A stretch of 12,485 bases of DNA from an uncultured Erysipelotrichaceae bacterium (GCA_900544435.1 UQVG01000034.1:1-12485); one strand, 5' to 3'; shown: positions 1 through 6,821, counted from the first letter of the stretch. Numbers and translations are program-made. The notes: generated by a model from the sequence alone, not told the origin.

Positions 1-2
1 CG

Positions 3-392
3 GCAGAGAAAATAGGAGACTTTTTAAGAGCCATTGGAGCAAGCCAATCGGTAATGAACTTTGAAAGTACTCGTATTGACCGTAGTATGTCAAATACTGT
101 AAATAGGTGGAATAACTGTGATATTGCTAATGAGGTCAAATCAATGGCTTCTTCTAATAAACAATTAGAAGATATCAGCATTATTGAGATGTTTATGGGA
201 CTTGATATGCTTGATGAAAAAACGAGAACTGTCGCTTTGATTCGTAAAAAATATCCAGATTATACATTGAATGAATTGTGCAATGCTTATCAAGATGAAA
301 CAGGGCTTACAATTAGTAAATCAGGGTTACATCATCGTTTTAAAAAATTAAGTGAACAAGCAGCACAATTAATGCAAATGCAAAATGAATAA
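3..392 (+). CDS. whiA: WhiA, DNA-binding regulator, 3' part only
   Basis: The reading frame is open from base 3, so this is the C-terminal ~129 residues of a protein that begins upstream; the ATG at 54 is an internal methionine. WhiA-family proteins (DUF199) join an N-terminal LAGLIDADG-homing-endonuclease-like fold to a C-terminal helix-turn-helix, and act in cell division or sporulation control in Gram-positives. Visible family hallmarks are the segments SVNRW-like 'TVNRWNNCDIAN', 'LEDISIIEMF', 'GLDMLDEKTR' and the HTH segment 'ISKSGLHHRFKKL'. In Bacillus subtilis whiA (yvcL) lies after yvcJ-yvcK and before crh. Here the following gene is an XRE regulator that starts inside the last codons of this gene (8-bp overlap), not crh. 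The identification is strong; only the left end is missing. Confidence 0.93.
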   Translation, partial: AEKIGDFLRAIGASQSVMNFESTRIDRSMSNTVNRWNNCDIANEVKSMASSNKQLEDISIIEMFMGLDMLDEKTRTVALIRKKYPDYTLNELCNAYQDETGLTISKSGLHHRFKKLSEQAAQLMQMQNE

Positions 393-603
393 AGATATTC
401 ATATTTTATTTGGTTTACGAATTAAAGAATTAAGAGTGAGAGCACATATCTCTCAAGAAGAACTTTCATTTCGTTCAGGATTATCTAAAAATTATATTTC
501 AGATGTTGAAAGAGGTACTAGAAATATTTCTTTAAAAGCTATTTCAAAGTTAGCAGATGGTTTGAAAGTAGAAGTGAAAGAGTTATTTAATTTTTCTAAA
601 TAG
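385..603 (+). CDS. Small XRE-family HTH regulator
   Basis: This 72-residue protein is essentially one Cro/C1-type helix-turn-helix (about residues 10-66). It shows the usual signatures: 'RIKELR', 'ISQEELS', the recognition-helix segment 'LSKNYISDVERG' and 'ISLKAISKLADGL'. The compact form with 'YISDVERGTRNISL' is the pattern seen in controller (C) proteins of restriction-modification systems and in many stand-alone repressors. No methylase or nuclease gene is in this window, so a C-protein role is not supported. Its ATG lies inside the end of whiA, overlapping by 8 bp with no good Shine-Dalgarno sequence, so translation is probably coupled to whiA. A small membrane-protein gene follows 10 bp later. 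The target is unknown. Confidence 0.85.
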   Translation: MNKDIHILFGLRIKELRVRAHISQEELSFRSGLSKNYISDVERGTRNISLKAISKLADGLKVEVKELFNFSK

Positions 604-613
604 GAGTAAAAAA

Positions 614-898
614 ATGCCAATTTATCAAATTATTTTAGTTATTGCAGTTGTTATTTTAGTTTTAAGTTTACTTTTAAATTTATTATTTAGTCCCATTACA
701 TGGATCATTATCGCAATTCTTGTGATTTATTCTTTTATTAGAAGATATTTATATGAAAAACAATTAAAAGAATATAATGAAAGAATTGAAAAAGAGATGG
801 CAGAGAAAAAAGCTGCGTATCAATCAGGTCAAGCTTACCGTAATGGGAGTGATGATGTTATTGATGTTAATTATGTAGAAAAAGATGAAAATGAATAA
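614..898 (+). CDS. Small membrane protein of unknown function
   Basis: I do not recognise this 94-residue protein. The N-terminal half is strongly hydrophobic: roughly residues 4-25 and 27-43 could form a two-helix hairpin or one long membrane segment, broken near 'FSPITW'. A charged, probably cytoplasmic tail follows, with heptad-like Lys/Glu content around residues 46-70 that may form a short helix or coiled coil, and an acidic C-terminus. The start is supported by an AGGAG at 603-607, overlapping the preceding stop. It follows the XRE gene closely, so whiA, the XRE gene and this gene are probably one transcript. No terminator is visible after it; the next promoter begins 6 bp past the stop. 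No function can be assigned. Confidence 0.75.
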   Translation: MPIYQIILVIAVVILVLSLLLNLLFSPITWIIIAILVIYSFIRRYLYEKQLKEYNERIEKEMAEKKAAYQSGQAYRNGSDDVIDVNYVEKDENE

Positions 899-904
899 AA
901 ACTA

Positions 905-936
905 TTGACATTCAATTCATAGAGGTATACTATGAT
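905..936 (+). promoter_or_regulatory. Sigma-A promoter of the T-box/methionine operon
   Basis: A perfect TTGACA -35 lies at 905-910. The -10 is ambiguous among overlapping candidates: TATACT at 926-931 (15-bp spacer), TACTAT at 928-933 (17 bp) and TATGAT at 931-936 (20 bp). Any of these starts transcription around 938-943, just before the first recognisable T-box element. The promoter sits directly after the preceding gene with no terminator between, so readthrough from upstream would also pass through the T-box attenuator. Confidence 0.7.
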
Positions 937-951
937 ATCAACAATACAAAA

Positions 952-1201
952 AGACATTGAAAAGGAAAGTAATTTATTGAAAATGCATAGAGAGTTCTTG
1001 GTTGGTGGAAAAGAAACATGGAAGATAAATGAAAATGGCCTTGGAGTTGCATACCGAGCCCAAGTTGGTTAGGCTATGACGGATTCACCCGTTAAAGTGA
1101 TAGAGTATGATGGTACTCGATGAGGAAATAATCGTGAGGTTATTTTAAATTAAGGTGGTAACGCGAGGTAACTCGTCCTTTGTATAAAGGACGAGTTTTT
1201 T
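952..1201 (+). ncRNA. T-box leader, methionine-specific
   Basis: This is a canonical T-box riboswitch, which senses uncharged tRNA and switches between terminator and antiterminator. Stem I shows the AGTA side of the loop-E motif (968-971), the AGAGAG bulge (989-994), the GGTTGGTGG distal loop (1000-1008) and the specifier region. ATG at 1035-1037 sits directly before 'GCCTTGGAG', the usual position of the specifier codon. The T-box core is AAGGTGGTAACGCG (1152-1165). Bulge UGGU (1156-1159) pairs with a tRNA 3' end ACCA, meaning discriminator A, as in tRNA-Met. The antiterminator can form by pairing 1152-1155 with 1177-1180 and 1163-1167 with 1172-1176, leaving a 7-nt bulge. The methionine assignment agrees with the metQ-msrA-metN-metI genes downstream. 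Confidence 0.95.
1171..1201 (+). terminator. T-box attenuator terminator
   Basis: A perfect 11-bp stem (1171-1181 with 1186-1196) with a GTAT loop is followed by six T. Its 5' arm overlaps the 3' side of the antiterminator helix, so the two structures exclude each other. Uncharged tRNA-Met should favour readthrough into metQ. Confidence 0.95.
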
Positions 1202-1241
1202 GTTTGTTGTATTGTAATAAAAGAAAAAGGGGAAAAGAAAA

Positions 1242-2063
1242 ATGAAAAAAGGATTAAAATTATTATTATCAGCAGCATTCGCATTATCAATTGCAGGATG
1301 TGCTAATGGATCATCAAATGATGACAAAACAATCAAAATAGGGGCAACAGCAATCCCACATGCTGAAATCTTAAACGATGTTGTTAAAGATGAGTTAGAA
1401 AAAGAAGGGTATACATTAGAAGTTACAGAATTTACAGATTATGTAACACCTAACACTTCATTAGAAGATGGAGATTTAGATGCTAACTATTTCCAAACAT
1501 TAGCTTATTTAAAAGAACAAAATAAAGAAAGAAAATTACATTTAAAAGCAGTTGCTGGTATTCATTATGAAGCAATGGCTTTATATTCAGAAAACTTAAA
1601 ATCATTAGATGATTTAAAAGATGGAGCAACAATTGCTGTACCAAATGATGGTTCAAATGAATCAAGAGCACTTGCTTTACTTGCTAAAAATAATTTAATT
1701 GAATTAAACGATGATGCACTTTATACAGCATCAAGTATTACATCAAATCCACATAATTATAAAATTGAAGAATTAGAAGCAGCCAACTTACCAAATAACT
1801 TACCAGATGTAGATGTTGCTGTTATCAATGGAAACTATGCATTAGAACATAATTTAGGAGATAGTGCAAACGTCTTATTAACAGAAAGCTTTACAGATGA
1901 AGAAGCACAACCATATATCAATTATTTAGTTGTTAAAGAAGGTAATGAAAATACAGCTAAAACAAAAGCATTAAAGAAAGCATTACAATCTAAAAAAGTA
2001 AAAAGTTATATCAAAAAATATAAAGGTTCTGTTCAAGCTGTCTTTACAGATCCTACAAAATAA
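1242..2063 (+). CDS. metQ: Methionine-binding lipoprotein of ABC importer
   Basis: This 273-residue protein belongs to the NlpA/MetQ family, the extracytoplasmic receptor that hands methionine to the MetI/MetN transporter. The N-terminus is a type II signal peptide (KKGLK, a hydrophobic stretch, then lipobox SIAGC) predicting lipidation at Cys20. The mature protein begins with the family pattern 'IKIGATAIPHAEIL' (residues 31-44) and continues with 'LDANYFQTLAYL', 'IAVPNDGSNESRAL' and 'VAVINGNYAL', all typical of the ligand-binding clefts of this family. The ATG is preceded by AAGGGG at 1227-1232. It is the first gene behind the methionine T-box, and msrA, metN and metI follow in the same direction. 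Members of this family can also carry methionine sulfoxide, which fits the adjacent reductase. Substrate assignment rests on family and T-box together. Confidence 0.94.
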   Translation: MKKGLKLLLSAAFALSIAGCANGSSNDDKTIKIGATAIPHAEILNDVVKDELEKEGYTLEVTEFTDYVTPNTSLEDGDLDANYFQTLAYLKEQNKERKLHLKAVAGIHYEAMALYSENLKSLDDLKDGATIAVPNDGSNESRALALLAKNNLIELNDDALYTASSITSNPHNYKIEELEAANLPNNLPDVDVAVINGNYALEHNLGDSANVLLTESFTDEEAQPYINYLVVKEGNENTAKTKALKKALQSKKVKSYIKKYKGSVQAVFTDPTK

Positions 2064-2074
2064 GGAGATTTAAA

Positions 2075-2557
2075 ATGAGTGTTATTTATTTAGCTGGAGG
2101 ATGCTTCTGGGGCGTTCAAAAATATTTTGATCAATTTGAAGGAATTGTAAAAACTACAGTAGGTTATGCCAATGGACATACTGAAAATCCTAAATATGAA
2201 GATGTTAAAGCAGAAAAAACAGGGCATGTTGAAACAGTCAAAGTTGAATATGATGAAAGTATAAGAAGTTTAAGTCAAATATTGGATGATTATTACAAGA
2301 TAATTGATCCTACTTCTTTAAATAAGCAAGGTGAAGATGAAGGTATTTCTTATCGTACAGGGATTTATTATACAAATGAAAATGATTTAGAAATTATTCA
2401 AAATAAAACAAATGAAATTCAAAAAAATTATCAAGGAAAAGTCGTTGTTGAAATACAACCATTAGATAACTTCTATAAAGCAGAAGAATATCATCAAAAA
2501 TATTTAGAAAAAAATCCCCAAGGGTATTGTCATATAGGAAAATGCTTCTTTGGTTGA
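2075..2557 (+). CDS. msrA: Peptide/free methionine-S-sulfoxide reductase MsrA
   Basis: MsrA reduces the S-epimer of methionine sulfoxide, free or in proteins, back to methionine in the cytoplasm. The 160-residue protein has the catalytic motif GGCFWG with nucleophilic Cys10, the 'VGYANGHTENPKYEDV' region, 'GISYRTGIYY', 'AEEYHQKYL', and a C-terminal 'NPQGYCHIGKC' with Cys152 and Cys157 as likely resolving/recycling cysteines. Length and motifs are full and intact. AAGGAG at 2062-2067 precedes the start. It lies between metQ (11-bp gap) and metN (13-bp gap) within the T-box-controlled methionine importer operon. This placement suggests that imported methionine sulfoxide is repaired to usable methionine. 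No msrB is visible here, so the R-epimer would need another gene elsewhere. Confidence 0.96.
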   Translation: MSVIYLAGGCFWGVQKYFDQFEGIVKTTVGYANGHTENPKYEDVKAEKTGHVETVKVEYDESIRSLSQILDDYYKIIDPTSLNKQGEDEGISYRTGIYYTNENDLEIIQNKTNEIQKNYQGKVVVEIQPLDNFYKAEEYHQKYLEKNPQGYCHIGKCFFG

Positions 2558-2570
2558 GAGGATGAGGTTT

Positions 2571-3539
2571 ATGATTAAAATACAAAATTTATATAAAAGC
2601 TATGGTTCTTTAGAAGTTTTAAAAGATGTTTCTTTTCAAATTGAACAGGGAGATATTTTTGGAATTATTGGACAAAGTGGGGCAGGTAAATCTACACTGC
2701 TTCGCTGTTTCAATGGTTTAGAAAATTTTCAAAAGGGAGATGTGATTGTTGATGGACAAGCTGTATCTTCTTTAAATAAAAAACAATTAGGTTCTATTCA
2801 AAAAGAAATGGGAATGATTTTCCAAAACTTTAATCTTTTAAATAGATTAAATGTTTATGATAATGTTGCTTTACCATTAAAATTTTGGAAACAAGATCCA
2901 CATAGTTTAGACAATAAACAAAGAATCGAAAAGCTTTTAAAACTTGTTGGTTTAGAAGATAAAAGCCATGCTTATCCTCGTCAATTAAGTGGAGGACAAA
3001 AACAAAGAGTTGCAATAGCGAGAGCACTTGTTTTAAATCCTAAAATTCTTTTATGTGATGAAGCTACATCTGCATTGGATCCACAAATTACAAGAGATAT
3101 TTTAAATCTATTATTAAAAATTAATAAAGAGATGAATATTACAATTGTGGTTGTCACACACCAAATGGAAGTCATTAAACAAATTTGTAATAAAGTTGCA
3201 TTTCTAAAAGATGGACGTGTGATTTCTGTTGGTAAACCAGAGGAACTTTTTGTTGCTCCAAATGAAGAAATACAAAAATTTGTAGGTGATGATATAGAAA
3301 TATTGCCACAAACTGGTAAAAACATTAAATTATTCTTTACAAACAATAATTCAAAATCACATACGATTACACAGCTTGCTAGAACATTAGATATTAATTT
3401 TGATATATGCCAAGGAAAATTAGAAAATTTCAGAGGTTCAATGATGGGAAGTCTTATTATTAATATTGAAGAAAAGGATTTATTAGCTGTAGGAAATTAT
3501 TTAAATCAAGAAGGTATTACATGGGAGGAAATTGTATGA
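2571..3539 (+). CDS. metN: Methionine ABC transporter ATPase with NIL domain
   Basis: MetN powers the MetNIQ importer on the cytoplasmic side. All ABC motifs are present: Walker A GQSGAGKST (34-42), Q-loop Gln85, signature LSGGQ (139-143), Walker B with Asp163-Glu164, and H-loop His197. After about residue 245 comes a NIL domain ending in 'GNYLNQEGITWEEIV'; in this family that domain binds methionine and inhibits transport when the cell has enough. I chose the ATG at 2571 (322 aa, 'MIKIQNLYKSYG'), which has GAGAGG at 2556-2561 at good spacing. The frame extends upstream to a TTG at 2550, but that would overlap msrA and add residues foreign to the family. The stop overlaps the start of metI (ATGA), typical of coupled subunits. 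Confidence 0.95.
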   Translation: MIKIQNLYKSYGSLEVLKDVSFQIEQGDIFGIIGQSGAGKSTLLRCFNGLENFQKGDVIVDGQAVSSLNKKQLGSIQKEMGMIFQNFNLLNRLNVYDNVALPLKFWKQDPHSLDNKQRIEKLLKLVGLEDKSHAYPRQLSGGQKQRVAIARALVLNPKILLCDEATSALDPQITRDILNLLLKINKEMNITIVVVTHQMEVIKQICNKVAFLKDGRVISVGKPEELFVAPNEEIQKFVGDDIEILPQTGKNIKLFFTNNNSKSHTITQLARTLDINFDICQGKLENFRGSMMGSLIINIEEKDLLAVGNYLNQEGITWEEIV

Positions 3540-4171
3540 GTGATGTTATTTTAAAAGCAACTTATGAAACATTATATATGGTCATTGGATCAACTTTATT
3601 TGCAGTTATTTTAGGTTTTATTCCAGCAATCATTTTAACACTTACCGCACCAGATGGTTTAAAACCCAATAAAGTCATTTATACAATTTTAGATGTTTTA
3701 GTGAATATCTTTAGAAGCTTTCCTTTTGTTATTTTAATGGTTATTGTGATTCCACTTACAAGATTAATTGCTGGTAAAGCAATTGGGACAACAGCAGCTT
3801 TAGTTCCTCTTACAATTTCAGCAATTCCTTTTGTTGCTCGAGTCATTGAAAGTGCCTTAAGAAGTGTAGATGTTGGTTTAATTGAAGCAGCTAAATCATT
3901 TGGCGCAAGTGATTTTCAAATTATATTTCATGTTTATTTAAAAGAAGCTATTCCAGCTATTTTATCAGGAATAACACTTACAATGATTAGCATTATTGGA
4001 TATAGTGCAATGGGTGGTGCTTTAGGAGCAGGAGGACTTGGAGATATCGCTATTAGATATGGTTATCAAGCTTACAAGATTCCTTATCTTATTATTACAA
4101 GTATCATTCTTATTATCTTTGTTCAAATTATTCAAACGATTGGTAATCACTTATATAAAAAATTATCCTAA
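3536..4171 (+). CDS. metI: Methionine ABC transporter permease
   Basis: MetI is the membrane subunit of the methionine importer. This 211-residue protein has five predicted membrane segments (about 13-36, 49-72, 83-105, 140-162 and 184-204), as expected for the small MetI fold. It carries the cytoplasmic EAA coupling loop 'EAAKSFGASDFQII' (about 117-130), which docks onto MetN. I chose the ATG at 3536, overlapping the metN stop by 4 bp, because GGGAGGA at 3523-3529 is correctly spaced; an ATG at 3521 would lie upstream of that site and add five non-family residues. An intrinsic terminator begins at its stop codon, ending the operon. Confidence 0.95.
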   Translation: MSDVILKATYETLYMVIGSTLFAVILGFIPAIILTLTAPDGLKPNKVIYTILDVLVNIFRSFPFVILMVIVIPLTRLIAGKAIGTTAALVPLTISAIPFVARVIESALRSVDVGLIEAAKSFGASDFQIIFHVYLKEAIPAILSGITLTMISIIGYSAMGGALGAGGLGDIAIRYGYQAYKIPYLIITSIILIIFVQIIQTIGNHLYKKLS

Positions 4172-4192
4172 AAGACCCAAGTGGTCTTTTTT
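4170..4192 (+). terminator. Intrinsic terminator of the methionine operon
   Basis: An 8-bp stem (AAAAGACC, 4170-4177, with GGTCTTTT, 4183-4190) has loop CAAGT and ends in a T run to 4192. It starts within the metI stop codon and closes the metQ-msrA-metN-metI transcript. Confidence 0.85.
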
Positions 4193-4202
4193 ATGTTATG
4201 AT
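4192..4202 (+). promoter_or_regulatory. Possible extended -10 promoter for the first zinc-ribbon gene
   Basis: TATG at 4192-4195 plus one base, then TATGAT at 4197-4202, fits the Gram-positive TRTGN-extended -10. No convincing -35 is present. The predicted start near 4209 leaves only about 13 nt of leader, so the Shine-Dalgarno sequence AAAGGAG (4208-4214) would sit at the very 5' end. Position directly after a terminator supports a promoter here, but the exact site is uncertain. Confidence 0.4.
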
Positions 4203-4221
4203 TGAACAAAGGAGTGGGAAT

Positions 4222-5565
4222 ATGAAATGTAGAAATTGTGGAGCAGAAATAGGAAATAGTTTAGAATGTCATTTATGTGGACATAAACAAGTGGGAAAAA
4301 TAACATGTCCTGTATGTTCAAAACTCATTTATCCTTATCAAGAATATTGTTCCAATTGTGGTAGCCCTACAATTTATCGTAATACGGAGACCATTAAAAA
4401 GATAACCCCTGATACTAGTGTACATAGTGAAGCAAGTCATAATTATCATACGGTTTCTGAAAGTTATGATTATAAAAAGAATGCTTATGATTATAAAGAT
4501 TCTTTAAAGAAAGTGAAGCAGTATATACCAATTCAAAAGAATAATTTAAATACAGAAAAAAATAAATCTTTTATTAAGTCAATGATAGGTGTCATTATGT
4601 CTGTATGTTTTATTTTTATTCCAATTGTTGAAATTATTATAGATGCTATAAGTGGTGATGGTAGTGAAAAGGGTGATATCATTTCTTTTGATGATCATGG
4701 AAATAGTGAATTATCAAGTATACAGCTTCAACAAGACACTTCACGCAGTGATTATAATTATAATTTTATAAATGAAGAAAATGGTGCTTTTGTTTATCGA
4801 AATGAGCTATATGTTTCTTTAGAAAATGAATTAGTTAAATATAGTGCATCTTTTGAAAGAAAAGAAGTCTTAGAAGATGAAAACTGTGGTGACCTTTATG
4901 TAGATGAAAGAGGTTGTTTTTATAGAAAATATGATGAATTTATTTATTTAAATATATATGGAGAAAAGAAGGTTTTATTAAAGGGTGTTGATCGTTGTTA
5001 TGTGGATGGACAAAATATTTTTTATACGAAAGAAGATAAGCTCTATTGTTTGGTAGTTGATCAAAATATGAATACTGTAACAAATAAAAAGCTTTTAAAA
5101 AATGTAATGTATTTCTATATAGATAATGTTAATCAATGTATTTTATATTATGATGACGACTATGATACATATTTAACTGATTATCATGGAAATGTAATTA
5201 AGAAAAAACTAGATCAATATGAAAATTGTTATTTTTCTAATGGACTTCTTTATTATCAAGATTATGATGGTATTTATCGTATTAATTTACAAAATAATAC
5301 TAAAAATAAATTGCAATCAATGGATAATATACATTGTTTTGGGATTGCAAATGATCAAGTCAATCAACAAGAAATCAATTATATGATAGATTATGATGGT
5401 TTATTAGAAGCACATATAAATGATGATGTCTATCATATTTATGATGATGCCAGTGATTTCTTTATTGTGGGAGATAAAGTAGTTTTCATTACTTACGATG
5501 ATAATGATAACCCACATTATTTTATAAGTACATATGATGGAATGTATGCTCCTTTACAAGAATGA
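4222..5565 (+). CDS. Zinc-ribbon membrane protein with propeller-like external domain
   Basis: This 447-residue protein has two N-terminal zinc ribbons (Cys3/6/16/19 and Cys29/32/43/46), a Tyr/Lys-rich linker, one transmembrane helix at about 118-140, and a C-terminal domain of about 290 residues. Basic residues before the helix and acidic ones after it predict ribbons inside and the large domain outside. The outer part is rich in Tyr, Asp and Asn with recurring 'YY.D.DGxYRINL'-like strands, resembling DUF5050 beta-propeller-like proteins of Firmicutes; blade number cannot be fixed by eye. It also holds seven scattered cysteines, unusual for an exported Gram-positive domain. The ATG at 4222 is preferred over 4198 because AAAGGAG (4208-4214) lies between them. 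Terminators flank it, so it is probably a single-gene unit. Its architecture matches the next gene. Function is unknown; sensing or scaffolding at the envelope is a guess. Confidence 0.85.
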   Translation: MKCRNCGAEIGNSLECHLCGHKQVGKITCPVCSKLIYPYQEYCSNCGSPTIYRNTETIKKITPDTSVHSEASHNYHTVSESYDYKKNAYDYKDSLKKVKQYIPIQKNNLNTEKNKSFIKSMIGVIMSVCFIFIPIVEIIIDAISGDGSEKGDIISFDDHGNSELSSIQLQQDTSRSDYNYNFINEENGAFVYRNELYVSLENELVKYSASFERKEVLEDENCGDLYVDERGCFYRKYDEFIYLNIYGEKKVLLKGVDRCYVDGQNIFYTKEDKLYCLVVDQNMNTVTNKKLLKNVMYFYIDNVNQCILYYDDDYDTYLTDYHGNVIKKKLDQYENCYFSNGLLYYQDYDGIYRINLQNNTKNKLQSMDNIHCFGIANDQVNQQEINYMIDYDGLLEAHINDDVYHIYDDASDFFIVGDKVVFITYDDNDNPHYFISTYDGMYAPLQE

Positions 5566-5584
5566 CAATTTAGTCATTCTTTTT
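5558..5584 (+). terminator. Intrinsic terminator after the first zinc-ribbon gene
   Basis: A perfect 9-bp stem (AAGAATGAC, 5558-5566, with GTCATTCTT, 5573-5581) with a 6-nt loop runs into five T. The stop codon TGA (5563-5565) lies inside the left arm. Confidence 0.88.
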
Positions 5585-5594
5585 GTTTTGTGAC

Positions 5595-5605
5595 TGTGGT
5601 AGAAT
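5595..5605 (+). promoter_or_regulatory. Extended -10 promoter of the wall-synthesis operon
   Basis: TGTGG followed by TAGAAT (5600-5605) matches the TRTGN-extended -10. The -35 region lies in the T-rich tail of the preceding terminator and is poor. Transcription would start near 5612, a few bases before AGGAG (5615-5619) and the ATG at 5628. It would drive the zinc-ribbon gene, murF, the muramidase gene and ddl. Confidence 0.5.
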
Positions 5606-5627
5606 AAGGTCACTAGGAGTGATAAAA

Positions 5628-6821
5628 ATGTATTGTAGTCAATGTGGAACATATGTCGAAGATGATATGCTGTTTTGTCCTCAATGTGGAAAACAGTTAA
5701 AACCTATAAAGAAGGTTTGTGTTCGTTGTCATATACCATTAGCTGAGAATGAAGAGATTTGTCCTGCTTGTGGTATGAAACAAACACCAGAAGAAATTAT
5801 TGAAGAAGAGGATCCTTATAAAGGATATTGGAAAAAGCCAATACTTTGGTTTATTTCAGGTGTTTTATGTTTAGCAGCTGTTTTTCTAGGAAATTATATA
5901 GTCAATCATCCATTACAATCAGCTTCAAATCAACAAACCAACTATACCCTAAAAGGAAAAGTAAGTACTTATAATGTATCAGCTAATAATCAAGCAGGTG
6001 GACAATATCTTAAAGATAGTAAACATCTCTATTATGTTGTAAATAATCAACTTTTAGTAAGTGATTTAGATCAATTAGATACTAGTGAAGTATTAATAGA
6101 AGATTGTGTTGGATATTTAAGTATTGAAGATGATATTCTTTATTATTGTGATACAAACTATAATTATCAAGCTTATGATTTAAATCATAAAACTACAACA
6201 CAAATTCTTGAAAATGTGTACTATCCTATTATTAAAGATCATGTGATTTATTATCAATTAGATCAAGATCATGAAAGTCTTTATCGTTATTCATTAGAAG
6301 ATCAAACAAATAAAAAATTAAATGATGAAACTTCTTATGATCTTACAATAGATGGTGATTATATTTATTATTTAGCAAAAAATGATGAACAATATGCTTT
6401 AAAAAGAATGACAATTAATGGTGAAAATGTTGAAACGCTTTATGAAAAACAATGTACTTTTACACTTGATAAAAATAATATTTATTTAACAAATCAATCT
6501 CAAATTATAAAAATAAATAAAAAAACATTAAAAGCGAAAACATTAAAAAAAGTAGAAAATCGTGCAATTGCCTTAGTCAATAATAATATTGTCTATGCTT
6601 CAAAAACACAACTTAAAAAGATGAATGTAAATGGAAAAGATGATCAAATCTTATTTAAAAATATAGTTGTATCAGATTTACAAGTTTTAGGATCAGATAT
6701 ATTTACACAAGGATATAGTCAAGATGGTGGACTTAAATATATTGTTTTTAATATTCAAGGACAATATAAATCATTAAGTGAAGATACAACACAAGAATTT
6801 GAAAATTTACAAGATGTATAG
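5628..6821 (+). CDS. Zinc-ribbon membrane protein, paralogue of the preceding gene
   Basis: This 397-residue protein repeats its neighbour's plan: two zinc ribbons (Cys3/6/17/20, with 'YCSQCG' and 'FCPQCG', and Cys31/34/45/48), an acidic linker, one transmembrane helix at about 72-92 and an external domain of about 300 residues. That domain shows repeating strands such as 'HLYYVVNNQLL', 'DILYYCDTNYNYQAYDL', 'HVIYYQLDQ' and 'DYIYYLAKND', again like DUF5050 propeller-like proteins. I placed the start at ATG 5628, 8 bp after AGGAG (5615-5619); the frame is open further upstream to a TTG at 5583, but that lies in the preceding terminator. The gap to murF is 9 bp with murF's ribosome site overlapping this stop, so it is almost certainly cotranscribed with murF, the muramidase gene and ddl. 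That context hints at a role at the cell wall. Molecular function is unknown. Confidence 0.85.
   Translation: MYCSQCGTYVEDDMLFCPQCGKQLKPIKKVCVRCHIPLAENEEICPACGMKQTPEEIIEEEDPYKGYWKKPILWFISGVLCLAAVFLGNYIVNHPLQSASNQQTNYTLKGKVSTYNVSANNQAGGQYLKDSKHLYYVVNNQLLVSDLDQLDTSEVLIEDCVGYLSIEDDILYYCDTNYNYQAYDLNHKTTTQILENVYYPIIKDHVIYYQLDQDHESLYRYSLEDQTNKKLNDETSYDLTIDGDYIYYLAKNDEQYALKRMTINGENVETLYEKQCTFTLDKNNIYLTNQSQIIKINKKTLKAKTLKKVENRAIALVNNNIVYASKTQLKKMNVNGKDDQILFKNIVVSDLQVLGSDIFTQGYSQDGGLKYIVFNIQGQYKSLSEDTTQEFENLQDV

Noticed and set aside
385..603. Restriction-modification controller gene
   Set aside because: Only the HTH resembles C proteins; no methylase, nuclease or clear C-box is in the window, so I call it only an XRE regulator.
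1034..1036. AAU (Asn) as an alternative T-box specifier codon
   Set aside because: The bulge UGGU needs a tRNA with discriminator A, but tRNA-Asn has G; spacing to the conserved TTGGAG and the downstream methionine genes favour AUG.
899..1241. Small protein gene in the long gap before metQ
   Set aside because: The gap is fully used by the promoter, T-box and metQ ribosome site; short ATG frames in it lack ribosome sites.
1145..1336. Minus-strand open frame across the T-box terminator and metQ start
   Set aside because: It covers the T-box core and the metQ signal peptide, both clearly functional on the plus strand, and encodes a low-complexity Asn/Phe-rich product.
2550..2570. TTG start for metN seven codons upstream
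   Set aside because: It would overlap msrA and add residues not seen in MetN; ATG 2571 has a well-spaced GAGAGG and the usual family N-terminus.
2981..3346. 121-codon open frame on the minus strand inside metN
   Set aside because: It lies antisense to the conserved ABC signature and Walker B region of metN, has no ribosome site and no recognisable protein pattern; it is a by-product of metN codon use.
5583..5627. TTG start for the second zinc-ribbon gene, 15 codons upstream
   Set aside because: It lies in the preceding terminator's T tract, has no ribosome site, and the ATG at 5628 starts directly with the expected zinc-ribbon sequence.
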